Source: Vibrio sp. Isolate32 (GTDB taxonomy: Bacteria; Pseudomonadota; Gammaproteobacteria; Enterobacterales; Vibrionaceae). Taken from it: DNA of 63,721 nt. The stretch's first letter is position 1, and every line of letters starts with the position of its first letter. The position numbers and the translations under genes were made by a program. The stretch lies in contig NZ_JAKEUQ010000022.1 of the NCBI RefSeq assembly GCF_022397955.1, positions 25,790-89,510 of the forward strand. Direction: 5' to 3'. The notes under the pieces were generated by a model, which did not search any database, had not been told where the DNA came from, and saw only the letters and a list, made by a program, of their open reading frames with translations. Positions 26,809 through 36,039 of this stretch are shown piece by piece.

Positions 26809-27525
26809 ATGTCTTTTGACAGTTCATCACTTGTGGTCAAACTCGAAAATATCAGCTTTCGTTGGAAACCAGAATTACCCCCAACTCTAGAAATCCCTTC
26901 TCTGCATATCCAAGCCCAAGAGCACCTCTTCATAAAAGGGCCAAGTGGCTGTGGCAAGTCAACATTATTAGGGTTACTGACTGGCATAAACCAAGCAGAG
27001 CAAGGCGAAGTCTCTATTTTAGGTCAAGATCTGACTCAGCTAACACCTCGCCAAAGAGACACGTTTAGAGCCGATCATATTGGTTATATTTTCCAACACT
27101 TTAACCTTCTTCCTTATTTATCAGTGATCGATAACGTCACGCTTCCTTGCCAATTCTCAAAAACACGTAAGCAGCAAGTCACAGAAAGTAAGAACAGCCT
27201 GCAAGCCACTGCTCAAGATTTATTGTTACGACTAAAGCTGCCTCAAGCCCTAATGAACAAACCTGTTACTGAGTTGAGTATTGGCCAGCAACAGCGTGTT
27301 GCCGCTGCCCGTGCTCTTATGGGGCAACCTAAAATCATCATTGCAGATGAACCTACCTCGGCACTCGATCATGACAACCGAGAAGCCTTTATCGAACTGT
27401 TGCTAGAACAAGCAAATCAAGCAGGCTCTACTCTGATATTTGTCAGCCATGATCCAACATTAGAAAAACTGTTCACTCGAACCATAGATTTAAAAACCGT
27501 TAACCAAGCTAAGGTTGTCGTATGA
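26809..27525 (+). CDS. ABC transporter ATP-binding protein of the zinc operon
   Basis: The 238-residue ATPase is of the LolD/MacB type. Walker A GPSGCGKST is at residues 44-52, followed by a Q-loop FQHFNLLPYLSV, the signature LSIGQQQR and Walker B IIIADEPTSALD. It overlaps the permease gene by four bases (ATGA). A GGAG site stands before the start. It probably corresponds to ZrgB of V. cholerae, but I assign no symbol because I am unsure of the lettering. It would power the FtsX-type permease that follows. Confidence 0.88.
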   Translation: MSFDSSSLVVKLENISFRWKPELPPTLEIPSLHIQAQEHLFIKGPSGCGKSTLLGLLTGINQAEQGEVSILGQDLTQLTPRQRDTFRADHIGYIFQHFNLLPYLSVIDNVTLPCQFSKTRKQQVTESKNSLQATAQDLLLRLKLPQALMNKPVTELSIGQQQRVAAARALMGQPKIIIADEPTSALDHDNREAFIELLLEQANQAGSTLIFVSHDPTLEKLFTRTIDLKTVNQAKVVV

Positions 27526-28781
27526 AAGTAATTACTCACTTAGCCCTAAAAAGTGTACTCAACCGTAAAGCTACGGCTATTCTCACAATCCTTACTGTGG
27601 CAGTCTCGGTTATTCTATTACTCGGTGTAGAACGTGTTAGAACCGAAGCCAAGAGCAGCTTTGCTAATACCATTTCAGGCACTGACCTTATCGTTGGTGG
27701 CCGCTCAGGTCAGGTAAACCTTCTGCTCTACTCTGTATTTAGAATCGGTAATGCGACCAACAATATCGACTGGAAAAGCTATCAAGAATTTAGCCAACAC
27801 AAAGCCGTAAAGTGGGCGATCCCTATTTCATTGGGTGATTCTCATAAAGGCTTCCGTGTGATGGGTACTAACCATAGCTACTTTGAAAACTACCGCTATG
27901 GAAGTAAGCAACCACTTACTTTCCAGCAAGGTAAAGAGTTTAATGCGCTATTTGATGTAGTGATTGGTGCCGATGTCGCGAAAAAGTTAGATTACAAGAT
28001 TGGTGATCAAATCATTCTTGCACACGGTATCAGTGATGTGGCGTTCAGCCGTCACGATAACCTGCCCTTCAAGATTGTCGGAATACTCGCACCAACAGGA
28101 ACGCCAATAGACAAAACCGTGCATGTATCGTTAGAAGCAATCGAAGCGATTCACGTTGGTTGGGAGTCAGGTGCCAACCTAGGCCACACCCCAGATGCCG
28201 AAACCTTGAAAACCTACGATTTCCAACCTCAGCAAATCACAGCGATGATGCTTGGACTGAACTCGAAGATTCAAACCTTCGCACTGCAAAGAGAAATCAA
28301 TAACTACCGTCAAGAGCCATTGAGCGCAATTATGCCGGGCATTGCTCTGCATGAATTATGGGGCATGATGGCCGTCGCAGAACAAGCATTGCTGATTGTT
28401 TCAGGGTTTGTTGTCGTTGCCGGTTTACTGGGGATGCTAAGTAGCTTACTGACTAGCTTACAAGAGCGACGTCGAGAGATGGCTATTCTGCGTGCGATGG
28501 GCGCAAGGCCTCGTCATGTGTTTGGTCTATTGATTAGTGAAGCCAGTGCCCTGACCTTCTTAGGCATAACATTGGGCGTTGCAGTGTTGTTTGCTCTGAT
28601 CGCAGTAGTTGCTCCTATTGTGCAACAAAGTTATGGTATCAACATCTCGATATCTGCGATTACACCACACGAGTGGAAATTGCTTATGCTGGTGCAAATT
28701 GCCGGAATAATTATCGGCTTCATTCCCGCTTTCAGGGCTTACCGTCAGTCATTGTCTGATGGCATGACAATTCGAATCTAA
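27522..28781 (+). CDS. FtsX-like ABC permease of the zinc operon
   Basis: The 419-residue protein has a first membrane helix (about 15-36), a large periplasmic domain (about 45-280) and three further helices in the C-terminal FtsX domain, with LQERRREMAILRAMGARPRHVF at the cytoplasmic coupling helix. This is the MacB/LolC-type architecture, normally involved in mechanotransmission or extrusion rather than classical import. Thus how it supports zinc uptake is not obvious. It is translationally coupled to the ATPase gene. Confidence 0.87.
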   Translation: MKVITHLALKSVLNRKATAILTILTVAVSVILLLGVERVRTEAKSSFANTISGTDLIVGGRSGQVNLLLYSVFRIGNATNNIDWKSYQEFSQHKAVKWAIPISLGDSHKGFRVMGTNHSYFENYRYGSKQPLTFQQGKEFNALFDVVIGADVAKKLDYKIGDQIILAHGISDVAFSRHDNLPFKIVGILAPTGTPIDKTVHVSLEAIEAIHVGWESGANLGHTPDAETLKTYDFQPQQITAMMLGLNSKIQTFALQREINNYRQEPLSAIMPGIALHELWGMMAVAEQALLIVSGFVVVAGLLGMLSSLLTSLQERRREMAILRAMGARPRHVFGLLISEASALTFLGITLGVAVLFALIAVVAPIVQQSYGINISISAITPHEWKLLMLVQIAGIIIGFIPAFRAYRQSLSDGMTIRI

Positions 28782-28794
28782 ATAGGAAACTACG

Positions 28795-29310
28795 ATGCAA
28801 CGCAAATTCCTACTGATATTTGGGCTACTAATGTTCCCATTTATGAGTACAGCTCACGCTGAAGCACCTCAGAATGAGGAATCAGTATTAACACTCGAAT
28901 GGATTGATTTAATTCCAGAATCAGAGCGCGCTAAACTAGATTCGTTTGGCATGCCAATGGTTGACCATAACAGCATGGAGAAACCTCAACAGTCGACTCA
29001 AGGCGCAGTTCGCCCCGAGCTAAATGGCAGTAAGGTTAAGATCCCAGGCTTTGTGATCCCATTGGAAGGCGATGAGAATATGATCACTGAGTTTCTATTG
29101 GTGCCATATTTTGGAGCATGTATCCACGTGCCACCACCGCCACCAAACCAAATCATCTACGTTAAGTTCCCTAAGGGAGCACCAATCCAGCAATTATGGG
29201 ATGTTATCTATTTGGTAGGTACGCTGAAAACAGAATCGATCAGTCACGATTTAGCACAAACAGGCTATCTGATTGAAGGGACTGCGATAGAAGAATACGA
29301 CGACATGTAG
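28795..29310 (+). CDS. DUF3299 periplasmic protein of the zinc operon
   Basis: The 171-residue protein has a signal peptide (about 1-22, ending TAHA) and a single DUF3299 domain with KIPGFVIPLEGDE, the invariant FLLVPYFGACIHVPPPPPNQ block and WDVIYLVGTL. The cysteine and histidine in ACIHVPPPPPNQ may bind metal. It starts 13 bases after the permease and is the last clear gene of the operon. The molecular function is unknown. Confidence 0.87.
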   Translation: MQRKFLLIFGLLMFPFMSTAHAEAPQNEESVLTLEWIDLIPESERAKLDSFGMPMVDHNSMEKPQQSTQGAVRPELNGSKVKIPGFVIPLEGDENMITEFLLVPYFGACIHVPPPPPNQIIYVKFPKGAPIQQLWDVIYLVGTLKTESISHDLAQTGYLIEGTAIEEYDDM

Positions 29311-29400
29311 TCGTTTGGAGGGTGGCTCAGCAATGAGCCGCCGTCACTGAATAAACAAAATTATTCAATAACAGTTTAATAACGATATTGTTCCTCTAAG

Positions 29401-29505
29401 TTACGCAATATAATTAGATAAATAAGCTAGCACACCCACATAAGTCGCGAGTAATAAACCTATACCAAGCTGCTTTTTCAGCTTGTTATCATTGACTTGA
29501 TTCAT
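29401..29505 (-). CDS. 34-residue single-span membrane protein, Fur-site associated
   Basis: This short frame encodes MNQVNDNKLKKQLG followed by one hydrophobic helix and ends in SNYIA. The first 12 residues are polar and basic (KLKK), giving an N-in, C-out prediction. A near-perfect ribosome site, AGGAGGAG, lies five bases before the ATG, and a Fur-like site lies about 35 bases upstream. No homologue is recognised from memory. The combination of ribosome site, operator-like site and clean membrane helix makes it a believable real gene. Confidence 0.65.
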   Translation of the reverse strand: MNQVNDNKLKKQLGIGLLLATYVGVLAYLSNYIA

Positions 29506-29540
29506 AACTCCTCCTTGATAATTACAACAAATTTAACATT

Positions 29541-29555
29541 TTATTATCATTATCA
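29541..29555 (-). promoter_or_regulatory. Fur-like operator upstream of the 34-residue protein
   Basis: TTATTATCATTATCA matches the 7-1-7 Fur consensus TGATAATnATTATCA at 12 of 14 informative positions, with one half site perfect. It stands 36-50 bases before the small membrane protein on the minus strand. Iron regulation is inferred. Confidence 0.5.
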
Positions 29556-29695
29556 AAAGTAAAATTTTGTTGAAGTCTTCAACTCTGCACGCAAAATATA
29601 GCCACCAATCAGATAAAGAGTTACATTTTAGACAGTTATACCAATCACAGTAAGTAATCAGAAATAGCGTTCTAACAAGCTAGGGCGAGCAATGA

Positions 29696-30646
29696 ATGAC
29701 TACGATTGGTATTGATTCGTCTCCTAACGGTACTCTTATGTCAGAAACCAAACAGCCAGTAATCATTGAGCATGCTAGCGATACACAGCATAAGCATGAG
29801 AAAAAGCCTCATATTGCCGACAGTGCTAGTCGAATGCTGCACATTGCCCAAAGCTTCGGTTTAGATTCCTTAATCAGTCAAAGTAACAAAGCGAACGATA
29901 AAGCCGCTAGCACACTGATCGAGCGAGCGTTATTACGAGAGAAGAAACGCAAGGAATTGCGCCAGAAGAACTTAGAGCAAGTCCTGAAACTGGCACATTC
30001 TTCATGTAAAGATGAGGCGGCTGGCGACCCGGATCAGGACTGGTTATATCGCTTTTTCGATATGGCACAAGAGATCCACAATACGTCGATGCAAAGGCTT
30101 TGGGCTCAGGTACTGAAACGAGAGGTCACTAACCCAGGTTCTACGTCGATGAAGGCGCTGCAAATCCTAAAAGATATGACACCAAAGGAAGCTCTGACCT
30201 TACAAAGAGCCGCTTCACTGGGTTGTAGCTTTGGCAGCGACAACAGTAAAAAGCTGTTGCTTGGTTTTAAATCTCACGCAGGGCTATTTAGTTTTGGTAA
30301 AAGAGACACCACCAACACCATTAACCTTGGTGGGCATAACCTTCCCTACTCTAGCCTTCTCCACCTGATTGAACTTGGCATTATTCTAGGCACGGAATTA
30401 GAGTCTGGAGAGATCGACTTCGACCCAGCATTACATCTGACGTACCAAGGCAAAAGTATGTCATTAGCGCCGCTATCAAAAGGCGTTAAGTTGGTGTACT
30501 ACCGGTTTAGCCCTACAGGCAATGAACTGTGTGCGCTACTAGGCAATAAACCTAACATGCCTTATTACGACCAATTGGTTGCCCTACTGAGTCAGAAGTT
30601 CACGGTTCAAACCGAGGTGAAAAGCAGTGTGAACTACACCGTCTAG
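29696..30646 (+). CDS. TIGR03899 family conserved protein
   Basis: The 316-residue protein matches my recollection of the TIGR03899 family of Vibrio and Shewanella. It has no signal peptide. A polar N-terminus is followed by a basic helical region (ERALLREKKRKELRQKNLEQVL, about 82-103) and a DUF2806-like part with WLYRFFDMAQEIHNTSMQRLWAQVL and later LLHLIELGIILG. The ATG at 29696 has only a weak ribosome site; a methionine 14 codons later is an alternative. Its stop codon lies within an inverted repeat. The function is unknown. Confidence 0.75.
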   Translation: MTTIGIDSSPNGTLMSETKQPVIIEHASDTQHKHEKKPHIADSASRMLHIAQSFGLDSLISQSNKANDKAASTLIERALLREKKRKELRQKNLEQVLKLAHSSCKDEAAGDPDQDWLYRFFDMAQEIHNTSMQRLWAQVLKREVTNPGSTSMKALQILKDMTPKEALTLQRAASLGCSFGSDNSKKLLLGFKSHAGLFSFGKRDTTNTINLGGHNLPYSSLLHLIELGIILGTELESGEIDFDPALHLTYQGKSMSLAPLSKGVKLVYYRFSPTGNELCALLGNKPNMPYYDQLVALLSQKFTVQTEVKSSVNYTV

Positions 30647-30675
30647 ATAATAGAGTCTAGGAAATAGACGGTGTA
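30635..30675. repeat. 11-bp inverted repeat spanning the end of the TIGR03899 gene
   Basis: TACACCGTCTA (30635-30645) and TAGACGGTGTA (30665-30675) are perfect complements, with a 19-base spacer that holds a smaller TCTAG repeat. The left arm covers the stop codon. AAAAAG follows, not a T-run, so termination on the plus strand is uncertain. Confidence 0.7.
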
Positions 30676-30736
30676 AAAAGTGAAGAGTATTGAGAGAAAC
30701 AAAGATAATCTAGAGGGTAGGTTTCTTGTCTCGGTA

Positions 30737-30786
30737 GATTAAGGCTGCATTGCTTTTAGCGAACATGCCCATGCGCAGCCTTAATC
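30737..30786. repeat. 12-bp inverted repeat after cysC
   Basis: GATTAAGGCTGC (30737-30748) and GCAGCCTTAATC (30775-30786) are perfect arms around a 26-base interior that can itself pair partly (GCAT with ATGC). It lies 13 bases beyond the cysC stop on the cysC transcript. It could be an mRNA 3'-end structure, though a terminal U-run is missing. Confidence 0.65.
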
Positions 30787-30798
30787 ATACCAACGATC

Positions 30799-31419
30799 TC
30801 AATTGGCTAAAATGTTACGCTTCTCTAACGCATCAATGCACAACTCGACCAATTCATCGATCGTCTTCTCTCCTGCAGGTAGATCAATCTCAGGGTTTTG
30901 TGGCGCTTCGTAAGTCGAGCTAATTCCCGTGAAATTAGGAATCTCTCCCGCACGTGCTTTCTTATACAAACCTTTAGGGTCGCGTTGTTCGCAAACCTCT
31001 AATGGCGTATTCACAAACACTTCAAGAAACTCTCCTTCAGGCAGTAAGTCGCGTACTAGTTGTCTTTCCGCTTGGTGAGGAGAAATAAATGCAGATAGTA
31101 CAATCAAACCAGCATCAGCCATCAATTTAGCTAACTCACCAATACGACGAATATTCTCTCGGCGGTCTTGCTCAGAAAAGCCAAGGTCACTACACAAACC
31201 ATGACGAACATTGTCACCATCCAGCAAATAGGTATGGTAACCCAGTTGCGCCAAACGATTCTCTAGCGCACCTGCCACTGTCGACTTACCAGAACCAGAC
31301 AGCCCAGTGAACCAAAGCACAGCAGGCTTTTGTGATTTCAGATCCGCGCGGAATGCTTTATCAATCGAGTGTTGATGCCACACAACATTCTCATCTTTGT
31401 GTTTGAGTACTGCGGTCAT
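30799..31419 (-). CDS. cysC: Adenylyl-sulfate kinase CysC
   Basis: CysC phosphorylates APS to PAPS in assimilatory sulfate reduction. The 206 residues match the family length, with P-loop GLSGSGKST at 39-47, DGDNVRHGL and the FISPHQAERQ segment for APS binding. It is the last gene of the run cysD-cysN-permease-cysC, 24 bases after the permease. Confidence 0.96.
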   Translation of the reverse strand: MTAVLKHKDENVVWHQHSIDKAFRADLKSQKPAVLWFTGLSGSGKSTVAGALENRLAQLGYHTYLLDGDNVRHGLCSDLGFSEQDRRENIRRIGELAKLMADAGLIVLSAFISPHQAERQLVRDLLPEGEFLEVFVNTPLEVCEQRDPKGLYKKARAGEIPNFTGISSTYEAPQNPEIDLPAGEKTIDELVELCIDALEKRNILAN

Positions 31420-31443
31420 AAATAGTCCTTTAAATAAACAGCA

Positions 31444-33168
31444 TTAAAATGGGAAAAAGTAAGGAATTAGGGTCAATACCAAGCCCGAGTAAACAATCGA
31501 GATTGGGATACCGATGCGCAGATAATCTGTGAGGTGATAATTACCTACGCTATAAACAAGTAAGTTAGTCTGGTAGCCGTATGGCGAAATGAAGCTGGCA
31601 CTCGCACCAAACAATACCGCCATGATGAATGGCATTGGGTCAACGCCATAGCCTACCGCCATGCTGTAGCCGATCGGGAACGAAAGTGCCGCAGCGGCGT
31701 TATTGGTAACTAACTCTGTCAAAATCAGAGTCATCAGATAAGTCGCGACCAAGGCACCAAATACGCCCCAGCCATTAAATGCCTCAATGAACATCTGCCC
31801 CATACGTTCCGACAAACCCGATGAAATCATCAGCTGAGCAATAGAGAGCGCAGAGCCCACAATCACAACAATATCAACAGGAAAGCGGCGGCGAAGCTCA
31901 CTCAGCTGCACAATGCCAAATGCCACCAGCAATAATAAAAACCCAGCTAAGCCTTTAATTATCGGCACCATATCAAGCAGTGCTAAACCAATCACACTAG
32001 TGAAACCAAGTAGTACAAGCGCCGATTTATCAGCATCAAGCTTGGCACTTGAATCCAAATCATTCATCAACACAAACTCTTTGTTGTGTTGTTGTCGCTG
32101 CTCTTCAAAGCGTTTGCCTGGCACCAGAATCAAGGTATCGCCTGCCGTCAGCGTGATGTTACCCAAGCCACCTTCAAGGCGTTCATGACCGCGACGAATC
32201 GCCACCACCACCGCATCAAAGCGGTCTCGGAACTGACTGGTTTTCAGTGTTTTATTACAAAAGCTTGCCGATGAGCTCACCACTACTTCAACAAAGCTCT
32301 GACCGTTGAGGTGATGTTGACCAAACAGAGTTAGCCCTTGGATTTCTTGCAGCGTCGCGACACTCTCTACATCACCACAAAACAGCAGTCGATCACGAGC
32401 CTGCAATACAAAATCAGGGTCAATCGAGGCTGTGGTTTTACCGTCACGAATCACTTCCGCTAAGAACAACTTTCGCAGTGCTCTTAGGTTATTCTCACTC
32501 ACACTGCGACCAACCAACGGAGAGCCCGGCTCTACTCTAGCCTCCAAGAAGTAAGGCAGATCATCTTGCGATCCATCATCGTAGTTTGGTAGGAAGTAAC
32601 TCAGAGGAATAAGGATCAACACCCCACCCGCTAATACCGCTAAACCGATCAGAGTTGGCGTAAAAAAGTTAAGACTCGGCAATCCTGCATCTTCAACAAA
32701 GCTATTGATGATCAAATTGGTTGAGGTGCCGATCAATGTCAGTGTTCCACCAAGAATAGCGGCATATGACAATGGAATAAGGAGTTTGGATGGCGCGTGT
32801 TGTTGGTTACGTTTGATCGCACCGATCAAAGAAACCACCACTGCCGTGTTATTGGTAAAAGAAGAAAGCAAGGCTGTGGAAATACCCAACTTTGCCACCA
32901 CTGTGCCCAAGCAGCCTTCAGAAATATTGCGGCTAACCCAACTGATTAAGCGAGTTTTTTCCAGCGCACTTGATGCCAAGATCAGGAGAATTAGGGTCAG
33001 TAATGAGGAATTAGTGAAATTGTTGGCTATGCTCGATAGGTCGATCATCCCACCCATAAAAGCAATAAACGCCGCGCCAGCAAAGATAAAGCTTGGCTTA
33101 ATACGGGTAACGAGCAGGCAAGTAATGATGCCGAGCAAAATCGCTAATACAAATCCTTGTTGCCACAT
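31444..33168 (-). CDS. SLC13/DASS-type permease with RCK_C domains, probable sulfate transporter
   Basis: The 574-residue protein has an N-terminal half of membrane helices (about 1-195), two TrkA_C/RCK_C regulatory domains (about 205-365) and a second set of helices (about 380-574). A motif NNTAVVV near residue 107 and its echo NNAAAALSFP near 490 mark the two SLC13 helical hairpins. Placement between cysN and cysC argues for sulfate or another sulfur oxyanion as substrate, but this is inferred. RCK_C domains may sense a ligand. Confidence 0.87.
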   Translation of the reverse strand: MWQQGFVLAILLGIITCLLVTRIKPSFIFAGAAFIAFMGGMIDLSSIANNFTNSSLLTLILLILASSALEKTRLISWVSRNISEGCLGTVVAKLGISTALLSSFTNNTAVVVSLIGAIKRNQQHAPSKLLIPLSYAAILGGTLTLIGTSTNLIINSFVEDAGLPSLNFFTPTLIGLAVLAGGVLILIPLSYFLPNYDDGSQDDLPYFLEARVEPGSPLVGRSVSENNLRALRKLFLAEVIRDGKTTASIDPDFVLQARDRLLFCGDVESVATLQEIQGLTLFGQHHLNGQSFVEVVVSSSASFCNKTLKTSQFRDRFDAVVVAIRRGHERLEGGLGNITLTAGDTLILVPGKRFEEQRQQHNKEFVLMNDLDSSAKLDADKSALVLLGFTSVIGLALLDMVPIIKGLAGFLLLLVAFGIVQLSELRRRFPVDIVVIVGSALSIAQLMISSGLSERMGQMFIEAFNGWGVFGALVATYLMTLILTELVTNNAAAALSFPIGYSMAVGYGVDPMPFIMAVLFGASASFISPYGYQTNLLVYSVGNYHLTDYLRIGIPISIVYSGLVLTLIPYFFPF

Positions 33169-33233
33169 ATACCCGTCCTTTGTGGCGGAAACGATCGGTT
33201 TCCGCCTGATTCAATAAGCTGCTACTTAACCGT

Positions 33234-34664
33234 TTATGACTTAAGTAATTGGCTTAAATCTTTGGCATCCCAATGAGGGAAGTGCTTGCGAACCAATGCA
33301 TTAAACTCAAGTTCAAATGCAGAGAAGTTACCGACTTGCTGTTCAACAGAGTCCAAACGGTCTCGAATCAAACCCGCGCCAACTGTCACGTTGGTTAGGC
33401 GGTCAATAACGATGAAGCCACCGGTATCGGCACTTTCACGGTATTTATCCAGCGCGACTGTCTCGTTCAGTGACCACTCACACAAGCCAATACCATTCAG
33501 TGGTAACTCTTCAACCTCATGCGTCGACAGGTTGTTGATGTCGTATTGATGGCGAACCGTTTCCACCTGACCAACGGTTTTCTTGCCTGCGATCTTGATG
33601 TCGTAAGCTTTACCCGGTTGCAATGGTTGCTCTGTCATCCACACAATATCTGCCAATATGTGGTTAGTAGATTCAATCTGCGCGTTTTCTAATACAATCA
33701 AATCACCACGACTGATATCAATTTCATCTTCAAGAGTCAGTGTTACCGCCAAGCCCGCTTGCGCCGTCTCCAAATCTCCATCAAAGGTTACGATACGAGC
33801 AACTTTAGAAGTTTTACCTGATGGCAGCGCCTTGATTTCATCACCGACGCTAACACGGCCAGAAGCCACAGTGCCGGCAAAGCCGCGAAAGTCTAAGTTA
33901 GGACGATTCACATACTGCACAGGGAAACGGAATTCGCCTGCAGAGCGCTTTTGATCAATGTCGACGTTCTCTAATACTTCCAGTAGAGACGGACCTTCGA
34001 ACCATGCTAGTTCTTTACTTGGTGCAGCAACGTTGATGCCTTCAAGTGCTGAAACTGGCAAGATCTGAATGTGGGTTTCACCTGCTAGGTTTTCTGCAAA
34101 CTCTAGGTATTCATCGCGAATCTCTTCAAAACGATCTTTTGAGTAGTCCACAAGATCCATCTTGTTCACTGCAACGATGAAATGCTTCAAACCGAGCAAG
34201 TTAGAAATAAACGAGTGACGACGCGTTTGATCTAAGACGCCCTTACGCGCATCAATCAAGATCACCGCCAGATCACAAGTTGAAGCGCCTGTTGCCATAT
34301 TGCGCGTGTACTGCTCATGCCCTGGGGTATCAGCAATAATGAATTTACGTTTTTGCGTCGAGAAGTAGCGGTAAGCAACATCAATGGTGATGCCTTGCTC
34401 ACGCTCAGCCTGCAAGCCATCAACAAGCAGTGCTAAATCAGGCTTCTCACCTGTGGTACCCACTCGCTGACTATCCGAGTGAACCGCTGCTAGCTGATCT
34501 TCATAAATCTGTTTTGTATCATGGAGTAAGCGACCGATTAGCGTACTTTTTCCATCATCTACCGAGCCACAAGTTAAGAATCTAAGCATAGATTTATGCT
34601 GATGCTGACTCAGATAACCTTCAATCCCTAGTTCAGCCAATTCGGCTTCTACTGCACTATTCAT
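33234..34664 (-). CDS. cysN: Sulfate adenylyltransferase GTPase subunit CysN
   Basis: CysN hydrolyses GTP to drive formation of adenylyl sulfate by CysD. The 476-residue EF-Tu-like protein shows G1 GSVDDGKST at residues 33-41, G3 DTPGHEQY and G4 NKMD, then two beta-barrel domains. The C-terminus lacks a fused APS kinase, consistent with a separate cysC. It starts 18 bases after cysD. Confidence 0.97.
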   Translation of the reverse strand: MNSAVEAELAELGIEGYLSQHQHKSMLRFLTCGSVDDGKSTLIGRLLHDTKQIYEDQLAAVHSDSQRVGTTGEKPDLALLVDGLQAEREQGITIDVAYRYFSTQKRKFIIADTPGHEQYTRNMATGASTCDLAVILIDARKGVLDQTRRHSFISNLLGLKHFIVAVNKMDLVDYSKDRFEEIRDEYLEFAENLAGETHIQILPVSALEGINVAAPSKELAWFEGPSLLEVLENVDIDQKRSAGEFRFPVQYVNRPNLDFRGFAGTVASGRVSVGDEIKALPSGKTSKVARIVTFDGDLETAQAGLAVTLTLEDEIDISRGDLIVLENAQIESTNHILADIVWMTEQPLQPGKAYDIKIAGKKTVGQVETVRHQYDINNLSTHEVEELPLNGIGLCEWSLNETVALDKYRESADTGGFIVIDRLTNVTVGAGLIRDRLDSVEQQVGNFSAFELEFNALVRKHFPHWDAKDLSQLLKS

Positions 34665-34682
34665 TTTTCTTTCCTTAGATTC

Positions 34683-35591
34683 TTAGAAATAACCTTGGCG
34701 CTTTTTCAGCTCCATTGAGCCAGACTGATCATGGTCAATCGCTCGACCTTGACGCTCACTGGACGTCGCCACCAGCATCTCTTCAATAATGCCTGTTAGC
34801 GTATTCGCCTCAGATTCAACCGCTCCGGTTAGTGGGTAACAGCCTAAAGTACGAAAACGAACGCTTTTCTCTTCAATCACTTCACCTTCTTGTAGCTCCA
34901 TACGGTCGTCATCAACCATGATCAGCATGCCATCACGCTCAACAACCGGGCGTTTATCAGAAAGGTAAAGTGGAACAATATCGATGCTCTCTAAATAGAT
35001 GTATTGCCAGATATCTAGCTCAGTCCAGTTTGATAGAGGGAACACGCGAATACTCTCGCCCTTATTAACTTGACCGTTATAGGTATGCCACAGCTCAGGA
35101 CGCTGATTCTTTGGATCCCACGTATGATTCTTATCGCGGAAAGAGTAAACACGTTCTTTCGCTCGAGATTTCTCTTCATCACGACGCGCACCACCAAAGG
35201 CAGCATCGAACCCATACTTGTTTAACGCCTGCTTAAGGCCCTGAGTTTTCATGATGTCGGTATGCTTAGAAGAGCCGTGCACAAATGGGCTACACCCCAT
35301 TGCTAGACCTTCAGGGTTCTTATGTACCAAAAGGTCAAAACCGTACTTTTTGGCTGTGCGGTCACGGAACTCAATCATCTCGCGAAATTTCCAGTCCGTA
35401 TCAACGTGTAACAGTGGAAAAGGAATCTTACCTGGGTAAAACGCTTTGCGAGCTAAATGAAGCATCACAGAAGAATCTTTACCGATGGAGTACATCATTA
35501 CTGGGTTATCAAACTCAGCCGCCACTTCACGGATAATATGAATACTTTCCGCTTCTAGCTGTTTTAGGTGGGTTAAACGTTCTTGGTCCAT
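34683..35591 (-). CDS. cysD: Sulfate adenylyltransferase catalytic subunit CysD
   Basis: CysD makes adenylyl sulfate from ATP and sulfate with CysN. The 302-residue protein is of the PAPS-reductase/ATP pyrophosphatase fold, with PP-loop SIGKDSS at residues 35-41, the FGGARRDEEKSRAKER motif and a conserved C-terminal MELKKRQGYF. It leads the operon. AAGGA lies upstream of the start. A CysB-activated promoter is expected in the upstream 448 bases but cannot be read with confidence. Confidence 0.97.
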   Translation of the reverse strand: MDQERLTHLKQLEAESIHIIREVAAEFDNPVMMYSIGKDSSVMLHLARKAFYPGKIPFPLLHVDTDWKFREMIEFRDRTAKKYGFDLLVHKNPEGLAMGCSPFVHGSSKHTDIMKTQGLKQALNKYGFDAAFGGARRDEEKSRAKERVYSFRDKNHTWDPKNQRPELWHTYNGQVNKGESIRVFPLSNWTELDIWQYIYLESIDIVPLYLSDKRPVVERDGMLIMVDDDRMELQEGEVIEEKSVRFRTLGCYPLTGAVESEANTLTGIIEEMLVATSSERQGRAIDHDQSGSMELKKRQGYF

Positions 35592-36039
35592 TTCAGTGCT
35601 TCCTTTAAGGCTCGCATTACGAGCAATTCATTACTTGGTCTCACCAAGCAAGGGATTTAGCTCATCCACTTAGTGAATGGGAGTATCGGCACTAGAAGAA
35701 AACAGAAGCTTCGATTGAGCTATCCTTGCTATTCATCTGCCTGATACGTCCTTGATATAGGCATTATGACGAGCCGCTCATATTACTGGAAATTCTAAAA
35801 TTTCATTTTTTATTCGAAAAGCTGATAAGGCGTGCAATAAATAGATAAGCAAGTGAAATGAATGGACTAATCTTATCGATACCATTTGTACATAGATTGA
35901 CCAGCTTTGTGAGGCATCTTGCAGAACACCATAAAGTAATCGATCTAAGTCACGAATTAACATTCGTTGTAATCATTGTTTCATTCCATTTTGTTACATT
36001 ACGCGACGAATTTTCTTCTATCCACTTTGGAGCTACAAA
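35592..36039. other. Divergent regulatory region between cysD and cpdB
   Basis: No convincing gene is present; the short frames on both strands lack ribosome sites and family features. The AT-rich part (35780-36010) probably holds both promoters. Upstream of cpdB, TTGTAAT (35967-35973), GTTTCAT (35978-35984) and TTTTGTT (35989-35995) recur with an 11-base period, weakly resembling a PhoB box. Confidence 0.45.
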
